DNA of 64,000 bases, taken from positions 3,869,001 through 3,933,000 of the forward strand of contig NZ_JARVTG010000001.1 of NCBI RefSeq assembly GCF_029846635.1, given 5' to 3'. The translations under genes and the position numbers were made by a program. Source of the DNA: Pokkaliibacter sp. MBI-7. Its GTDB lineage: Bacteria > Pseudomonadota > Gammaproteobacteria > Pseudomonadales > Balneatricaceae. The notes under the pieces are model-generated. The model was given only the letters and a program-made list of their open reading frames with translations, ran no database searches and had not been told where the DNA came from. Shown piece by piece: positions 16,723 through 25,546 of the stretch (position 1 is the first letter of the stretch; each line of letters opens with the position of its first letter).

Positions 16723-17823
16723 TTACTGATCTGAGAACCGTTTCGATATCTCGATAAATTGTTGCTGGATTGTCAGAAAGGCATCAACGACATCGGGATC
16801 AAAATGCTTGCCACGGCCTTCGACGATAATGTCCCGGGCCTGTTCGTGCGGCATGGCAGGTTTATAAATGCGTTTGTTGATCAGCGCGTCATACACATCG
16901 GCCAGCGCCATCAGCCGCGCAGCCACAGGAATGTCATCGCCTTTGAGCTGTTGAGGGTAGCCTGAACCATCCCATTTCTCATGATGGGAATAGGCAATCT
17001 CCTTGGCAAAGGTCAAAAAGGGCACTTCCCGACCTAATGTCTGCTCCGCATTGATAATTACATCACGCCCTTTTTCAGGGTGCGCCTTCATGATTTCAAA
17101 CTCATTTGGCTCATAGCGGCCGGGCTTGAGCAAAATAGGGTCTGGAATACCCACCTTGCCGATGTCATGCAGTGGTGCGGACTTGAATAATAAATCGATG
17201 TTCTTGCTTGTCAGTGCGGCTGAAAAGCGCGGATTGTCTTTCAGGTATTCAGCCAGGGCTTTGACATAATGCTGGGTGCGGCGGATATGGTTGCCTGTCT
17301 CGTTATCACGGGTTTCTGCCAGCGAGGCCAGGGCCATGATGGTTACGTCCTGTATGGCATGCACCTCTTCGGTTCTGCGGTTGACCTCACGCTCCAGAAA
17401 GGCATTTTGATCGCGCAGGAAGTCGGCACTGGCTTTGAGGGTCAGATGGGTTTTTACCCTCGCCAGCACAATGGGCGGACTGATGGGCTTGATAATGTAG
17501 TCAACGGCACCGAGCTCCAGACCACGCTGTTCGTCTTCCATTTCCGCTTTGGCTGTCAGAAATATGACCGGGATATCCGCTGTTTCTGGGTTGGCCTTGA
17601 GCTGACGGCAGACTTCATAGCCATCCATGTCCGGCATCATGATGTCCAGCAGGATCAGATCAGGGTGGGGGGCTGCCGTGGCAATACGTAAACCACGCTC
17701 GCCATTGTTGGCGACCTTCACTTTATAGGTATCCTTCAGCAACGCTGCCATCAGGGTGAGATTGTCCGGGGTGTCGTCCACTACCAGAATAGTGTCGCGT
17801 TCACCGGTTAGACTTCCCGTCAT
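16723..17823 (-). CDS. Response regulator with HD-GYP c-di-GMP phosphodiesterase domain
   Basis: 366 aa from ATG 17823, which has GGAG 6 nt upstream; two upstream ATGs in frame are less well placed. An N-terminal receiver domain has the phospho-Asp in L-I-L-L-D-I-M-M-P-D-M-D-G near residue 61. A short coiled linker leads to an HD-GYP domain with H-D-I-G-K at about 218 and the H-H-E-K-W-D-G-S-G-Y-P signature near 283, so it should hydrolyse c-di-GMP. It lies 120 nt downstream of the giant hybrid kinase on the same strand, and is the likely output partner of that kinase's HPt domain (inference). Confidence 0.94.
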   Translation of the reverse strand: MTGSLTGERDTILVVDDTPDNLTLMAALLKDTYKVKVANNGERGLRIATAAPHPDLILLDIMMPDMDGYEVCRQLKANPETADIPVIFLTAKAEMEDEQRGLELGAVDYIIKPISPPIVLARVKTHLTLKASADFLRDQNAFLEREVNRRTEEVHAIQDVTIMALASLAETRDNETGNHIRRTQHYVKALAEYLKDNPRFSAALTSKNIDLLFKSAPLHDIGKVGIPDPILLKPGRYEPNEFEIMKAHPEKGRDVIINAEQTLGREVPFLTFAKEIAYSHHEKWDGSGYPQQLKGDDIPVAARLMALADVYDALINKRIYKPAMPHEQARDIIVEGRGKHFDPDVVDAFLTIQQQFIEISKRFSDQ

Positions 17824-17943
17824 GGGGTACTCCATTTTCCGCATTCGGCTTCGGCCGCAGGGCAAGATGCCTGGCGGGAAGCCATTGATATCTGTTCGGC
17901 ACGGCTGTGTTCATAGGGTTGGCTCGTACACAGCGCGGTGCAT

Positions 17944-20900
17944 TTATTTATTGCTGAAGTCATTGGTCTGGGCTCGCTGTTGCAGCGTGGCAAGTGCGGT
18001 TTCGAAGTCAAAGGTCAGTACGGCGTTCTGAACGTCGCGAAAGCCTGTGCCCAGCGCCGCACGCAGTTGATCGTTATAGCGCTCCAGATAGTCCGATGCC
18101 TCTGCGTCATTGTCAGCCAGCAGCCTCTGCAGATGCTCAAGCGCTTCACGTTGTTCAGTGGAGGAGTGCTGGCTCTGTTCAGGCGTCTCATCGTGACGAA
18201 GGCTGCGCTTCAGCTCGCTGATGAGCTGGCTATGGAGTGTCTCTGCACGTGCCAGCGCAGTATGGTCAGTGTTGATCAACTGTTCGCCCAGCAGCATCTC
18301 CAGTTCGGCAGCCACACTTTCCAACTCAGTAGCGCCAATGTTGCCACTGGTACTCTTCAAGGTATGGGCAATGCGCTGCGCCGTTTCTCTTTGCTGTAAC
18401 ACCAGAGCTTCCCGTAGCTGGCTGATCGACAGAGACTGGCTGTCCAGATACTTGTTCAGCATTTTCAGATAAAGCTCTGCTTTACCCATGACTCTTCGCA
18501 TACCGAGCTTGGTATCCAGCCCGCTGATTTCCGGGAGTTTTGGCACCTCACTGCCTTGGGGATGAGCAAGTGTGGGTGCGCCGCCGGGCTGGCTGGCAAT
18601 ATCGCTAACCGTAGCTGGAATCCATTGCAGCAGGGTGTGCCATAACAACTCCGGTTCAATAGGTTTGGCCAGATGATCGTTCATACCTGCTTCCAGGCAT
18701 TGTTCGCGATCCCGCTGCATGGCGTTGGCCGTCATGGCCACAATGGGGAGTTTGGCGAAGGCGGGCAGGGCACGGATAGCCCGGGTTGATTCAAGGCCAT
18801 CCATTACCGGCATTTGCATGTCCATCAGCACCAGGTCGTAAGGCCGCTGCTGTACCTTGTCGAGGGCGATCTTGCCGTCGGCCGCAATCTCTACCAGCAG
18901 ACCGATTTCACTGAGTAGCTCATACGCCACTTCCTGATTCAGCTCGTTGTCTTCTACCAGCAGAATGCGCTTGCCTTTCAGACGGCCAAGATCAGGCATG
19001 CTGTGGCTGAGCTCCTGTCGTTCGTGAGCAATGTCCGCACGATCCACACCGAACAGCCGGATGATGGTGTCAAACAGCATGGAGGGGTTGAGTGGCTTGA
19101 TCAGTACATCGCCGATACCGACCTGCTCAGCACGCTTGAGAATTTCCTCCCGGCCATAGCCGGTGACCATCACCAGATGTGGTTTGTTACGCAGCTCCAG
19201 TGTCTGGATATGGCGGGCCGTTTCACTGCCGTCCATGTCCGGCATCTGCCAGTCGAGGAAGATCAGATCGTAAGGCTGACCGGCCTGTGCGGCATCGCGG
19301 ACGGCATTGAGGGCTTCGCGGCCAGAAGCGACGGCATCGACGCGGAACTGCAGGTTTTCCAGCATGTCGTTGAGCACGGCTCTGGCATTGTCGTTGTCAT
19401 CCACCACCAGCACCCGCCGACCACGGACATCAGGGATAGCCAGATGCTGGCGGCTGCTGTCCTTGCCCAGCCGGGCGGTGAACCAGAAGGTTGAGCCCTG
19501 ACCGAAGAGGCTGTCGACACCCACATCACCCCCCATCAGTTCGGCCAGCCGCTTGCAGATCGCCAGCCCCAGTCCGGTGCCACCGTACCGGCGGGTGGTT
19601 GAGGTGTCGGCCTGCTGGAAGCTCTGGAACAGACGCTGCATCTGCTCCTCCTTGATGCCAATGCCGGTGTCCTGCACAGCAAACCGCAGCAGCACGTCCT
19701 GCTCGGTATCTTCCAGACATTGCACCACGATCTGAATCTCGCCTTCTTCGGTGAACTTCACCGCGTTGTTGGCATAGTTGATCAGAATCTGGCCCAGGCG
19801 CAGCGGGTCACCAATCAGGGCATTGGGCACGTCCTGCGCAATGTCAAAGATCAGCTCCAGACCTTTGGCCTCGGCTTTTTCACTGATCAGATTGGCCACG
19901 TTGTCGAGTACGTTATAGAGATCGAGACTGGTGCGCTCGACATACAGTTTGCCTGCCTCGATCTTGGAGAAGTCGAGGATGTCATTGATGATGCCGAGCA
20001 GATGCTGACCGGACTGCTGGATCTTTTTCAGGTAGTCACGCTGACGGGGGCTTAGCTCGGTTTTCAGCGCAAGGTGTGACATGCCGATGATGGCATTCAT
20101 TGGCGTACGGATTTCATGGCTCATATTGGCCAGGAAGTCGCCCTTGGCTTTGCTCGCTGCATCGGCTTCTTCCTTGGCTTCCGCGATAAGACGCTGAGCC
20201 TCCTTCTGCTCGGAGATATCCACATAGGTGCCGACCAGACCGCCGGGGCTGCCATCCTGCAGGGTAAAGCCGGATGCCAGATAGAGCGTCTGGTGCGGCT
20301 GTCCGTCACTGAAGCGCACCGTGATTTCACGCTGGACATGGCCAGCGCTACAGATCAGCTCGTGGCACTCTGCAGCACAGCGCTCGCGTTCTTCCTCATC
20401 AATAAAACTCAGCTCGGCCATGGCATGGCCAAGCAATGTCTCGCGTTGCACGGCGAAATGGCGCTCATAGGCCTGGTTGAAACCGAGGAAGTGCCCTTTA
20501 GCATCCAGATAAAACACCGGGTAGGGCACCGTATCGAACAGGACGTGCTGGAACGCCAGCTGTTCATTGAGCTGCTGACGGGCCTGGAACTGTTCAGTCA
20601 CGTCCTGCGTGACGCCGTAGATATCACAGGGCTTCTGCCGGGCATCACGGCTGATAAAGCCAACCGAATGCAGCCATACCTGTCGACCATCACTGGGGCG
20701 GCGATAGGGGTAGGTGATATCCATGCCAGTGGCCCGGTCTTCGCGGGCATCCTCCAGCGCCTGGCGTACCTGGGCGGCGATGGCGTCATCAACCGCGGCG
20801 ATATTGGCCAGCCAGTCCTGCTCCAGCCGATGGCACAGGTCATCGCTGTTGTTGCTGATACCGCAGAGGTCATCATTGCGCGGAGAGGAATTGAAGTCGT

Positions 20901-22770
20901 TGCGGCCATTCAGGGGGATGTGCCAGTAGCCAGCATTGGTCAGCTCCAGTGCCTTGTCAGACATACGATTGACGTGCTGAATATGCTCTTCCATGGCCTT
21001 TCGACTACTGATATCGACAATGGATACGCAGGCACACAGACCACGCCCGCCAAGACTGGGCAGACGATTGAGGGCAATCTCCAGAGCCACCTGATGGCCC
21101 TGCTTGTGCAGACCCTGGCTGTCATGGGCGGACAGATCATCACTGTCCTGGTCGGCAAAGAAGCGGCGCCATTTGTTGATAGCTTTACCGCTGCCGGAAC
21201 CAGCCTTACCGCTCAGCTCTTCCAGTAACGCCGGAACAACGACTTCAGCCGGTCGACCCAGCAGCTCACCATCACTGTAACCAAAGATATGCTCAGCCAG
21301 CGGGTTGGCCAGTTCGATACTGCCGTTGTCGTTGATTACCAGCATGCCGCTGGGTGATGACTCGATCAGGCGGCGATACCAGGCTTCGGTTTCTGCCAGC
21401 TGTTCCTGCTGTGCTTCCAGCTCGACGGTCTGCTCCTCAAGATGGCGAGCCTGCTCTTCCATTTGCCGTGCCTGCGCCTGAGTGGCTTCCAGCAGCTGGC
21501 GGGTTTTCTGGGTACGCTCAAGAATTTCAAGACTCATCGCCATGACGGGCAGCAGGGCATCCAGCAGCGCGGAGGTGCGTTCACTGAATTCTTCATGAGT
21601 GGCCAGCTCCAGCACCCCAAGCAGGCGATTATTGAGGCTGACCGGAATCACCCGTATCGCGGTGGGAATGGCCTCTCCCGTCCCCGAGCGGATCAGTATG
21701 TAATCCTGTGGTGGTCGGGTGAGGGTGATGGTATTCATTTCCAGTGCGCACTGGCCGACCAGTCCCTCGCCAATATCAAAGGACTGGTTCAGAGATTTAC
21801 GCTCGCTGATGCCGTAGCCACCCATCAGCCGCAACCGACGTTCGTCTTCTTCATGCAGGTAAAAGGCAGCATGACCGGTATTGAGCAGTGGCGCCACGCC
21901 GGTCAGCAGACGTTGAGCCAGCTGGGTAAAGTTATCAGCCTGCTGCATGGCTGAGCCGATGCTGGCGACATGGTGTTTGACCCATTGCTGGGTCTCCATC
22001 GCCTGATACACCTGCTGCAGACGCACGATGCCTTTAGCCATGGCGCCCATTTCGTTATTGCGTTTCTGGTAGGGAATCACTTCCTGCAGCTGACCATCAG
22101 CAATACGCAGAATGGAATCACGCAGTAACGCCAGCGGACGGCTGATAAAGCGAATAGCGCCCAGATAGATAAACAGCAGCAGTAGCGTCAGACCAATCAG
22201 GGTGGCAAGGACCACCTGACTCTTGTTCTGCGTATCGTTGGTGAGATGCTGGAAGTCATCCTGCATGCGGGCTGCCAGACTGTGGTTGAGATCATCCACG
22301 GCGTCGTTGATAGCATCCGTGGCCGCCTGATAGGGACCGTCCAGCACCAGCTCCATGGCTTCCTGCTTACCCTGCCCCTTGACCTGCCCTTCGGCAATGC
22401 TGAAGGCATGCTGCTCGATTTCGGTCAGTTTCAGCAGTTGGTCCCAGGCGGTGGCCAGTAGTTGCTGTTCCTGATCACTCAGATTGCGGCGACTGCTGTC
22501 ATTGTGATCCTGAATGGTGATTGCCAGTAGCTGCTGATAACGCTGCTTGATGGCGGGCTCTGTGCTGTTGATATAACTGCGTGCCAGTCGGGTGAGATCC
22601 TGTGAGCGGTTGCGAATATCTTCACCGGCCCGCTGGGTCTGACCACGCTGGTTGGAGAAAGAAGCGATGCTCTGCTGATTATCAGTGATGTTGCGCATCA
22701 TCATGATGGAGGCAAACAGCAGTACCACCAGGGGTACCAGCGTGATTTCCAGTAGGCGTTGTATGCTCAT
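17944..22770 (-). CDS. Hybrid sensor histidine kinase (HAMP-GAF-PAS-HisKA-HATPase-REC-REC-HPt)
   Basis: 1608 aa inner-membrane phosphorelay kinase. TM1 at about 8-26, an all-helical periplasmic domain to 183, TM2 at 184-208, HAMP to about 260, GAF about 265-415, and a Q/E-rich coiled coil (415-465). PAS-like domains follow around 465, 615 and 745. HisKA has the phospho-His in M-S-H-E-I-R-T-P near 886, then HATPase (about 990-1110). Two receivers have Asp in FLDWQMPDMDG (about 1173) and LMDMQMPVMDG (about 1316), and a C-terminal HPt has H-T-L-K-S-T-S-G-N near 1472. All phosphoacceptors are present. Signal unknown. Followed by the REC-HD-GYP gene. Confidence 0.95.
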   Translation of the reverse strand: MSIQRLLEITLVPLVVLLFASIMMMRNITDNQQSIASFSNQRGQTQRAGEDIRNRSQDLTRLARSYINSTEPAIKQRYQQLLAITIQDHNDSSRRNLSDQEQQLLATAWDQLLKLTEIEQHAFSIAEGQVKGQGKQEAMELVLDGPYQAATDAINDAVDDLNHSLAARMQDDFQHLTNDTQNKSQVVLATLIGLTLLLLFIYLGAIRFISRPLALLRDSILRIADGQLQEVIPYQKRNNEMGAMAKGIVRLQQVYQAMETQQWVKHHVASIGSAMQQADNFTQLAQRLLTGVAPLLNTGHAAFYLHEEDERRLRLMGGYGISERKSLNQSFDIGEGLVGQCALEMNTITLTRPPQDYILIRSGTGEAIPTAIRVIPVSLNNRLLGVLELATHEEFSERTSALLDALLPVMAMSLEILERTQKTRQLLEATQAQARQMEEQARHLEEQTVELEAQQEQLAETEAWYRRLIESSPSGMLVINDNGSIELANPLAEHIFGYSDGELLGRPAEVVVPALLEELSGKAGSGSGKAINKWRRFFADQDSDDLSAHDSQGLHKQGHQVALEIALNRLPSLGGRGLCACVSIVDISSRKAMEEHIQHVNRMSDKALELTNAGYWHIPLNGRNDFNSSPRNDDLCGISNNSDDLCHRLEQDWLANIAAVDDAIAAQVRQALEDAREDRATGMDITYPYRRPSDGRQVWLHSVGFISRDARQKPCDIYGVTQDVTEQFQARQQLNEQLAFQHVLFDTVPYPVFYLDAKGHFLGFNQAYERHFAVQRETLLGHAMAELSFIDEEERERCAAECHELICSAGHVQREITVRFSDGQPHQTLYLASGFTLQDGSPGGLVGTYVDISEQKEAQRLIAEAKEEADAASKAKGDFLANMSHEIRTPMNAIIGMSHLALKTELSPRQRDYLKKIQQSGQHLLGIINDILDFSKIEAGKLYVERTSLDLYNVLDNVANLISEKAEAKGLELIFDIAQDVPNALIGDPLRLGQILINYANNAVKFTEEGEIQIVVQCLEDTEQDVLLRFAVQDTGIGIKEEQMQRLFQSFQQADTSTTRRYGGTGLGLAICKRLAELMGGDVGVDSLFGQGSTFWFTARLGKDSSRQHLAIPDVRGRRVLVVDDNDNARAVLNDMLENLQFRVDAVASGREALNAVRDAAQAGQPYDLIFLDWQMPDMDGSETARHIQTLELRNKPHLVMVTGYGREEILKRAEQVGIGDVLIKPLNPSMLFDTIIRLFGVDRADIAHERQELSHSMPDLGRLKGKRILLVEDNELNQEVAYELLSEIGLLVEIAADGKIALDKVQQRPYDLVLMDMQMPVMDGLESTRAIRALPAFAKLPIVAMTANAMQRDREQCLEAGMNDHLAKPIEPELLWHTLLQWIPATVSDIASQPGGAPTLAHPQGSEVPKLPEISGLDTKLGMRRVMGKAELYLKMLNKYLDSQSLSISQLREALVLQQRETAQRIAHTLKSTSGNIGATELESVAAELEMLLGEQLINTDHTALARAETLHSQLISELKRSLRHDETPEQSQHSSTEQREALEHLQRLLADNDAEASDYLERYNDQLRAALGTGFRDVQNAVLTFDFETALATLQQRAQTNDFSNK

Positions 22771-23255
22771 GCTGTCTCTTTCATCCGTTTACTGCTCGAA
22801 TCCCTGCTGGGAGCGCGATTGACTGCTCAACTGGCCCTGCCAGCTCTGCTCAGGGAGCTATTAAGCCCCGAGCAGGTAAGGCATGCGGTGGACAGCGTGC
22901 TGGCTCATTGCCCAAACGTGAGCAACAATCTGTGACTTATAGCCCGCTACTCTCTGTCGGTATATAGCGATCACTTTTTAAAATCAGTGAGTTACGAGTC
23001 TACAGTGACCTGAGTGTCGACCCGTTTTCAGTGGTTCCGCGCCATCAGAATGACAGAGGAAAACCCCTGACCAGGAGAATAGTAAGTCAGGAAGTAAGTG
23101 TAGTAGAGGATTTTGCGAGTGCAGTATGGATCAAGGGAATGCCACTTAAGCAGCATTATTTTTGTCAGGACAGAGACAAGGCACATATCGTCTGTACCTT
23201 GTCGCTTTTAGAGTGGTTTAAATAAACGCTGGCGGCCTAGTCTTTGTGCCGGTGC
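22771..23255. other. 485-nt intergenic, no gene supported
   Basis: Holds the promoter of the hybrid kinase on its left. A 64-codon plus-strand frame at 23031-23225 has no ribosome site and poor coding character. The middle is AT-richer than the flanking genes. I see no terminator with a clear T tract, RNA gene or repeat. Confidence 0.4.
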
Positions 23256-23753
23256 TCAGAAGTTCCCCGGTGCGCACTGCAGGCAGGTTAGGCCCAGCTT
23301 GCGCCAGTTGGCTACAACGCCATCACGATCATCAATGACCAGCCAGGGCTGGAAACCATCATTGCCGATCTGTTCCAGCAGATGGCTTTTCACTTCCTCA
23401 TCGCACCAGTGGTCGGTCTGCAATGGCCGCAGATAGACTGCATCGTAGGGAATACCATGAAGGTCCAGCCAGTCGAGGGTGGCCTGACGATGTGACTCAG
23501 GGCGCCCGGTACAGATGACAATCGCCTGGCCACTGACCTGCAGTAACTTCACCAGCCGCACGATAGGCGTGACGGGAGGTGCATCGGCCATAAACTCAAA
23601 GAACGGATCCCAGTGTTTCTCCTCTCCAAGTACCCAATGGCGTACGGCGTCGGGGTCGAATGTGGCGAGAGTGCCGTCGACATCCACCAGTACACAGTCG
23701 CGCAGTGTCATTGCATGTGAAGAGGCTGCTGAGACAGTCGTCGATGCATTCAA
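23256..23753 (-). CDS. HAD phosphatase of the polynucleotide kinase 3'-phosphatase type
   Basis: 165 aa. HAD motif I is D-V-D-G-T (LVDVDGTLATFD, about 24-35), motif II is ICTGRPESHRQAT, and motif III/IV is the LVIDDRDGVVANWRKLGL segment. The layout matches the phosphatase half of T4 PseT-type polynucleotide kinase, but no kinase half is present. It could remove 3' phosphates from nucleic acid ends or act on small phosphoesters. It lies 67 nt downstream of the histidine-phosphatase gene on the same strand and may be the last gene of the DeoR-linked transport operon. Confidence 0.82.
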   Translation of the reverse strand: MNASTTVSAASSHAMTLRDCVLVDVDGTLATFDPDAVRHWVLGEEKHWDPFFEFMADAPPVTPIVRLVKLLQVSGQAIVICTGRPESHRQATLDWLDLHGIPYDAVYLRPLQTDHWCDEEVKSHLLEQIGNDGFQPWLVIDDRDGVVANWRKLGLTCLQCAPGNF

Positions 23754-23820
23754 AATGAGTCTCCTGATTAAAACGGAAGAGCGTTAGTCGCCAGTCGGCG
23801 CGGAGGTTGTGAATAGCTTC

Positions 23821-24396
23821 TTAGTGAGAGGGGGTAGGGTGGCTCAAAGGGCTGAGCTGCCAGCCTCCCTGAGCATCAGGCTGGATCAGCATCGGCTGGA
23901 CATTGCCAATACGTTCCCCATAAGGCGTGCCACTGACTGCCTGCCGAATGACCCGGAAAATCCCGGAATGAGCCACAATCAGCGGACACTCATACTGCTC
24001 CAGCAGCCGATTCAGGCTGATCAGCACACGCAGCTGGAAAGCCAGCCATGATTCTCCTCCCGGTGGAGTCTGCTCATAGGGAGGCAAGGCTGCCAGAGGT
24101 TGCCCCTCCAGCTGCCCCCAGTGACGCTCACGCAGATCATCGATCACATGGTGCGAGGCACTGGGCAGCAACAGGCTGGCGGTCTGGCGGGCACGTTGCA
24201 TTGGGCTGACGGCCACCACTGACCAGTGTTGCTGGCTGACCAGCACACTGGCACTGCGCGCCTGTTGCTCACCTTCAGCGTTCAACGGGACGTCTGTGCT
24301 GCCGGCAATGATGCCCTGCCGGTTGGGAGCGGTTTCACCATGGCGGACAAATACAAAGGGTCTGGCCAGCAAGGCGGGTAAAGAAAGGGTCATCAC
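23821..24396 (-). CDS. Histidine phosphatase family protein (phosphoglycerate-mutase-like)
   Basis: 191 aa. The catalytic R-H-G-E-T is at about 18-22 (VFVRHGETAPNRQG), the second-half motif V-A-H-S-G at about 144, and the ERHWGQLEG phrase places it in the cofactor-independent phosphatase branch (CobC/GpmB-like). Probable phosphomonoesterase; substrate unknown. It follows the MBL-fold hydrolase after 84 nt that hold a hairpin, and precedes the HAD phosphatase, so three hydrolases lie in a row behind an ABC importer. Confidence 0.87.
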   Translation of the reverse strand: MMTLSLPALLARPFVFVRHGETAPNRQGIIAGSTDVPLNAEGEQQARSASVLVSQQHWSVVAVSPMQRARQTASLLLPSASHHVIDDLRERHWGQLEGQPLAALPPYEQTPPGGESWLAFQLRVLISLNRLLEQYECPLIVAHSGIFRVIRQAVSGTPYGERIGNVQPMLIQPDAQGGWQLSPLSHPTPSH

Positions 24397-24410
24397 GCTA
24401 TTCCTTATTG

Positions 24411-24437
24411 ATTGAGCGCATTGAGCCAGCGCTCAAT
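24411..24437. repeat. Inverted repeat ATTGAGCGC-N9-GCGCTCAAT in leader
   Basis: Perfect 9-bp arms 24411-24419 and 24429-24437 with a 9-nt loop, 15 nt upstream of the histidine-phosphatase start on the minus strand. It could be a processing or stability hairpin that sets relative expression within the operon, or an operator. Confidence 0.6.
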
Positions 24438-24448
24438 CTGGTACTAAT

Positions 24449-24496
24449 TCATTCCGGTAGAGAGTCATTCCGGTAGAGAGTCATTCCAGTACAAAG
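24449..24496. repeat. Three tandem 16-bp units at 3' end of the MBL gene
   Basis: TCATTCCGGTAGAGAG occurs twice exactly (24449-24464, 24465-24480), then once diverged as TCATTCCAGTACAAAG (24481-24496). The third holds the last codons and TGA stop of the MBL-fold gene, so the other two look like downstream duplications of its 3' end. Confidence 0.85.
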
Positions 24497-25533
24497 TCAT
24501 GCTGCAGCCACAGTCTTTCGCCCAGCTGCTCCCGCCACTGCGGGCGCTGAAGAGGGCTGAACAGCGGCATCACCCGGTGGGCGTGCAGCTGCTCGGCCAG
24601 CCACAGCACATCCTGTTGCCGTGGATGAACATTCCAGCGAGTAAAACGGGCACGTCCCTCTTTTACGGCTACCTGCGCCGCGGGTGGCAGATAGCCGGTG
24701 TAGATGACCTGATGGTCGCAGGTGGGCGAGGCGATCAGCCTTCCGGCCTCACCACTCTGGCCTTCCGGATCGGCGGCTAACAGCAGCCGGGCCTGATCAT
24801 CGAAGCCGCGATACTGCCGTGCCAGTTGCTGCAGGCGGACATAGGTTCCTGCAGCAAACAGTCCGGCGGGTTGTTCTAGCAGCGTCAGCAGTGCCTGATA
24901 GCAGGCGTTGTCCATCGACCAGCTGGTCAGACCCAGCTCATCAAACCACAGTGCCATTTCAATGGCCCGACCGCTGGGCGGCACCGGAAACAGGCAGGGT
25001 GCCGAGAGAAGAGGCTGCAGCGATTCCAGACAGTGTTGCTGCGAGGTCTGGTAATGGCCATAGGAGGCGTCGAGCAATGCCGTCGCCGCAGGCGGTGGCA
25101 AATCAAAAGGATAGAGCCGGGACTCCAGCGAAAAATCGCCGCTGTAGAACAATCCGCCTGCCAGTTCGAGATGCAGCCACACGCCGCCCAGCGAATGTCC
25201 GGCCCGGCCGCAGCGCAGGCGTATGCCGCCGATGTCGATGTCACCCTGCGCGGGTAACAGCCGGTGCAGACAGCCTTCCGGCAGCTGGGTTGCGACAGGG
25301 GCGGTGGCGTAGACCGGCATGGACGGCAACTGCCCGACACTGCCGATATGATCGACATGATCGTGGCTGAGGATCAGGGCGTCAGCCTCAATGCCTGCAA
25401 ACCAGTCACAGGGCTGGTCAGCCTGCAACGGCCCACCGGCATCCAGCAGCAGGCGTACCTTGGGTGTGCTGATCAGGATGGCGGCAGGTGCCTTGGCATC
25501 AAAGCCGCTGAGTATCTGAATTCGGATGCTCAT
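24481..25533 (-). CDS. MBL-fold metallo-hydrolase (probable phosphodiesterase)
   Basis: 350 aa from ATG 25533 (MSIRIQILSGFDAKAPAAIL), 13 nt after the ATPase stop; the frame is open to 25716 but that lies inside the ATPase gene. The dinuclear metal motif is L-S-H-D-H-V-D-H-I-G (H-x-H-x-D-H) near residue 78, with further ligands expected in AGHSLGG and YSGDFS. The arrangement is that of the RNase-Z/PhnP/CPSF-like group, so hydrolysis of a phosphodiester is the best guess. Its operon position behind an ABC importer suggests it acts on the imported compound. Confidence 0.85.
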   Translation of the reverse strand: MSIRIQILSGFDAKAPAAILISTPKVRLLLDAGGPLQADQPCDWFAGIEADALILSHDHVDHIGSVGQLPSMPVYATAPVATQLPEGCLHRLLPAQGDIDIGGIRLRCGRAGHSLGGVWLHLELAGGLFYSGDFSLESRLYPFDLPPPAATALLDASYGHYQTSQQHCLESLQPLLSAPCLFPVPPSGRAIEMALWFDELGLTSWSMDNACYQALLTLLEQPAGLFAAGTYVRLQQLARQYRGFDDQARLLLAADPEGQSGEAGRLIASPTCDHQVIYTGYLPPAAQVAVKEGRARFTRWNVHPRQQDVLWLAEQLHAHRVMPLFSPLQRPQWREQLGERLWLQHDFVLE

Positions 25534-25546
25534 CGTTGTGCTGCTC

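Noticed and set aside
20116..21228. 370-codon plus-strand frame
   Set aside because: Antisense to the hybrid kinase in its PAS/HisKA region; a shadow of a GC-rich gene.
23031..23225. 64-codon gene after the hybrid kinase promoter
   Set aside because: No ribosome site, no domain, poor coding character.
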